Shown one piece after another: positions 5,433 through 7,087 of a DNA stretch of 7,087 nt. The translations under genes and the position numbers were made by a program. Positions within the stretch are counted from its first letter, which is position 1; each line of letters starts with the position of its first letter. The notes under the pieces are model-generated. The model saw nothing but the letters and a program-made list of their open reading frames with translations, made no database searches and was not told the DNA's origin. Source of the DNA: Sphingobacteriia bacterium (GTDB lineage: Bacteria; Bacteroidota; Bacteroidia; Chitinophagales; Chitinophagaceae); contig REAV01000145.1 in the NCBI GenBank assembly GCA_004294465.1, forward strand, positions 1 through 7,087. The letters are read 5' to 3'.

Positions 5433-7087
5433 ATGTTAACACAACCTATAAGCGTAAGCTTCGACCTTGGCGGAAATCGTCAGGTAACTTTGGGTACTGG
5501 TAAATTAGCCCGTCAGGCTGATGGAGCAGTTACCGTACAACAGGGAAACTGCATTATTATGGCTACGGTAGTAGCTAATAAAGACCCAAAAGAAGGGCAG
5601 GATTTCTTCCCTTTAAGCGTAGATTATCAAGAGAAATTTGCTTCTGCCGGACGTGTTCCTGGTTCTTTCTTTAAAAGAGAAGCTCGTTTAAATGACTATG
5701 AGATATTGACCAGTCGTTTGATTGATCGTGCTTTACGTCCTTTATTTCCTGAAGACTATTTGTGCGATGTTCAAGTATTGATAAGCCTTATTTCTAGTGA
5801 TGCTGATATATTGCCAGATTCTTTGGCATGTTTAGCTGCATCTGCAGCTTTAGCTGTTTCAGATATTCCTATCAAAGAAATTATTTCTGAAGTAAGAATA
5901 GCCCGTATCAACGGTGAATTCATTGTAAATCCTACCCGTGCTCAATTAGCAGCTTCCGATTTGGAATTCTTAATTGCAGCTACTGAGAAGAATTTGATGA
6001 TGGTGGAAGGAGAAGCAAAAGAATGCGCTGAAGCTGATTTAGTAAAAGCTTTGGAAATAGCGCATGATGCCATTCGTATTCAAATTAAAGCACAGGCAGA
6101 TTTAAGAGCCAAAGTAGGAGTTACTACTAAACGCGATTACAAAAAGCCGGAGCAAAATGAAGCGATCAAAGAAAAAGTATACGCATTTGCAAAAGACCGT
6201 GTATATGAAATTTCTAGAAAAGGATCAGCCAAACACGAAAGAAGCGAAGGATATGATTTTTTAAAAGCAGAAGTGATTGCCAGCTTAGGTGAAGAAATTA
6301 CCGATGGAGAAAAGAAACTAGCCAAAAAATACTACGAAGAACTTAAGTGGGAAGTTGTACGAAATATGATGTTGGAAGACCGTATTCGTTTAGATGGCCG
6401 TAAATTGGATGAAGTTCGTCCATTGGCAATGGAAGTATCTCCTTTACCATCTCCGCATGGTTCTGCATTGTTCACAAGAGGTGAAACTCAATCACTTACA
6501 ACGGTTACTTTCGGAACTAAATTAGATGAATTGTTGGCAGAAACTGCTGCAAAATCAGAATATAGCAAGTTTTTCTTGCATTATAATTTCCCTCCTTTTT
6601 CTACTGGTGAAGTAAAAATGATGCGTGGTGTAGGTAGAAGAGAAGTTGGACACGGAAATTTGGCACAACGTTCTTTAAAACAAATGATGCCTCCTTCAAC
6701 TTCATTCGCATACACTGTTCGTGTGGTGAGTGATATTTTAGAGAGTAATGGTTCTTCTTCTATGGCCACTGTTTGCGCAGGATCATTAGCATTAATGGAT
6801 GCAGGGGTTCCTGTTCCAAAACATGTAAGTGGTGTAGCAATGGGATTGATCACAAGAGAAGATGGTAAATATGCTATTCTAACTGATATCTTAGGTGATG
6901 AAGATCATTTAGGTGATATGGATTTTAAAGTTACTGGTACTAAAGATGGTATTTGTGGCGTACAAATGGATATTAAAGTAGATGGCTTAAGTATGGATGT
7001 AATGCGACAAGCATTAGAACAAGCTAGAAAAGGACGTTTACATATTTTAGATGCCATGTATGCTTGTTTGCCAGCTCATAGGGCAGA
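5433..7087 (+). CDS. pnp: polynucleotide phosphorylase, N-terminal part (3' end outside window)
   Basis: The first 551 residues of PNPase are visible, out of about 700-720. PNPase is a trimeric 3'-to-5' exoribonuclease that uses phosphate to release nucleoside diphosphates, and it turns over mRNA. Residues 7-140 are the first RNase PH domain: VSFDLGGNRQVTLGTGKLAR (8-27), DYQEKFASAGRVPGSFFKRE (64-83) and SRLIDRALRPLFP (94-106). An alpha-helical linker follows to about 310. The second, catalytic RNase PH domain starts at DGRKLDEVRP (321-330), then LFTRGETQ (346-353), GVGRREVGHGNLA (399-411), NGSSSMATVCAGSLALMDAG (439-458) and LGDEDHLGDMDFK (487-499). Asp491, Asp497 and Lys499 align with the metal and catalytic residues Asp486, Asp492 and Lys494 of E. 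coli. The KH and S1 RNA-binding domains must lie beyond the window. ATG 5433 gives the usual short N-terminus; the leader is pyrimidine-rich with no Shine-Dalgarno. The gene follows rpsO with the conserved pairing. Confidence 0.97.
   Translation, partial: MLTQPISVSFDLGGNRQVTLGTGKLARQADGAVTVQQGNCIIMATVVANKDPKEGQDFFPLSVDYQEKFASAGRVPGSFFKREARLNDYEILTSRLIDRALRPLFPEDYLCDVQVLISLISSDADILPDSLACLAASAALAVSDIPIKEIISEVRIARINGEFIVNPTRAQLAASDLEFLIAATEKNLMMVEGEAKECAEADLVKALEIAHDAIRIQIKAQADLRAKVGVTTKRDYKKPEQNEAIKEKVYAFAKDRVYEISRKGSAKHERSEGYDFLKAEVIASLGEEITDGEKKLAKKYYEELKWEVVRNMMLEDRIRLDGRKLDEVRPLAMEVSPLPSPHGSALFTRGETQSLTTVTFGTKLDELLAETAAKSEYSKFFLHYNFPPFSTGEVKMMRGVGRREVGHGNLAQRSLKQMMPPSTSFAYTVRVVSDILESNGSSSMATVCAGSLALMDAGVPVPKHVSGVAMGLITREDGKYAILTDILGDEDHLGDMDFKVTGTKDGICGVQMDIKVDGLSMDVMRQALEQARKGRLHILDAMYACLPAHRA

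Noticed and set aside
6137..6853. Antisense open frames within pnp
   Set aside because: The + strand frame is continuous and conserved PNPase throughout; these frames are by-products of its codon use.

Overview
The window is a stretch of ordinary, low-GC, densely coded chromosome from a member of the Bacteroidota, most likely Chitinophagia/Chitinophagaceae. The phylum call rests on several signs. TAnnTTTG-type -7 promoter boxes precede lolA and rpsO, ribosome binding sites are weak or absent, and all three exported proteins carry a signal peptide whose predicted cleavage leaves glutamine at +1 (the Bacteroidetes 'Q-rule'). The family-level placement is a guess. There are six genes, two of them cut by the window edges. 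No RNA gene, insertion sequence, phage gene or CRISPR array was seen, and no gap between genes exceeds 300 bases.

Left block (1-1247, + strand): the 3' end of ftsK (end of the motor domain plus the DNA-reading gamma winged helix), then a LolA-like periplasmic lipoprotein carrier with its own candidate promoter and a strong intrinsic terminator. The order ftsK-lolA is also found in E. coli.

Carbohydrate block (1262-3771, + strand): two secreted enzymes separated by 2 bases. One is an esterase with an N-terminal glycogen-binding-like/E-set beta-sandwich. The other is a GH29 alpha-L-fucosidase that looks like the GH29-B (alpha-1,3/1,4) type. Together they suggest removal of acyl and fucosyl decorations from a glycan in the periplasm or at the cell surface. 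No SusC/SusD pair or regulator is in view.

Convergent junction (3769-3904): the whole space between the fucosidase and the oppositely oriented RNase Z gene is a degenerate 7-bp repeat. Fourteen units run in one orientation and five in the other, so the ends can fold back on each other, and both stop codons lie inside repeat units. This is the most unusual thing in the window.

RNA block (3895-7087): rnz (tRNA 3'-end maturation, - strand) is divergent from rpsO (ribosomal protein S15), which is followed by pnp (polynucleotide phosphorylase, running off the right edge). rpsO-pnp is a very widely conserved pair. Here a clear hairpin lies between the two genes and a small hairpin lies just before the rpsO start codon. 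I found no convincing evidence of a previously undescribed multi-gene system; the findings are mostly about non-coding structure and gene pairing.
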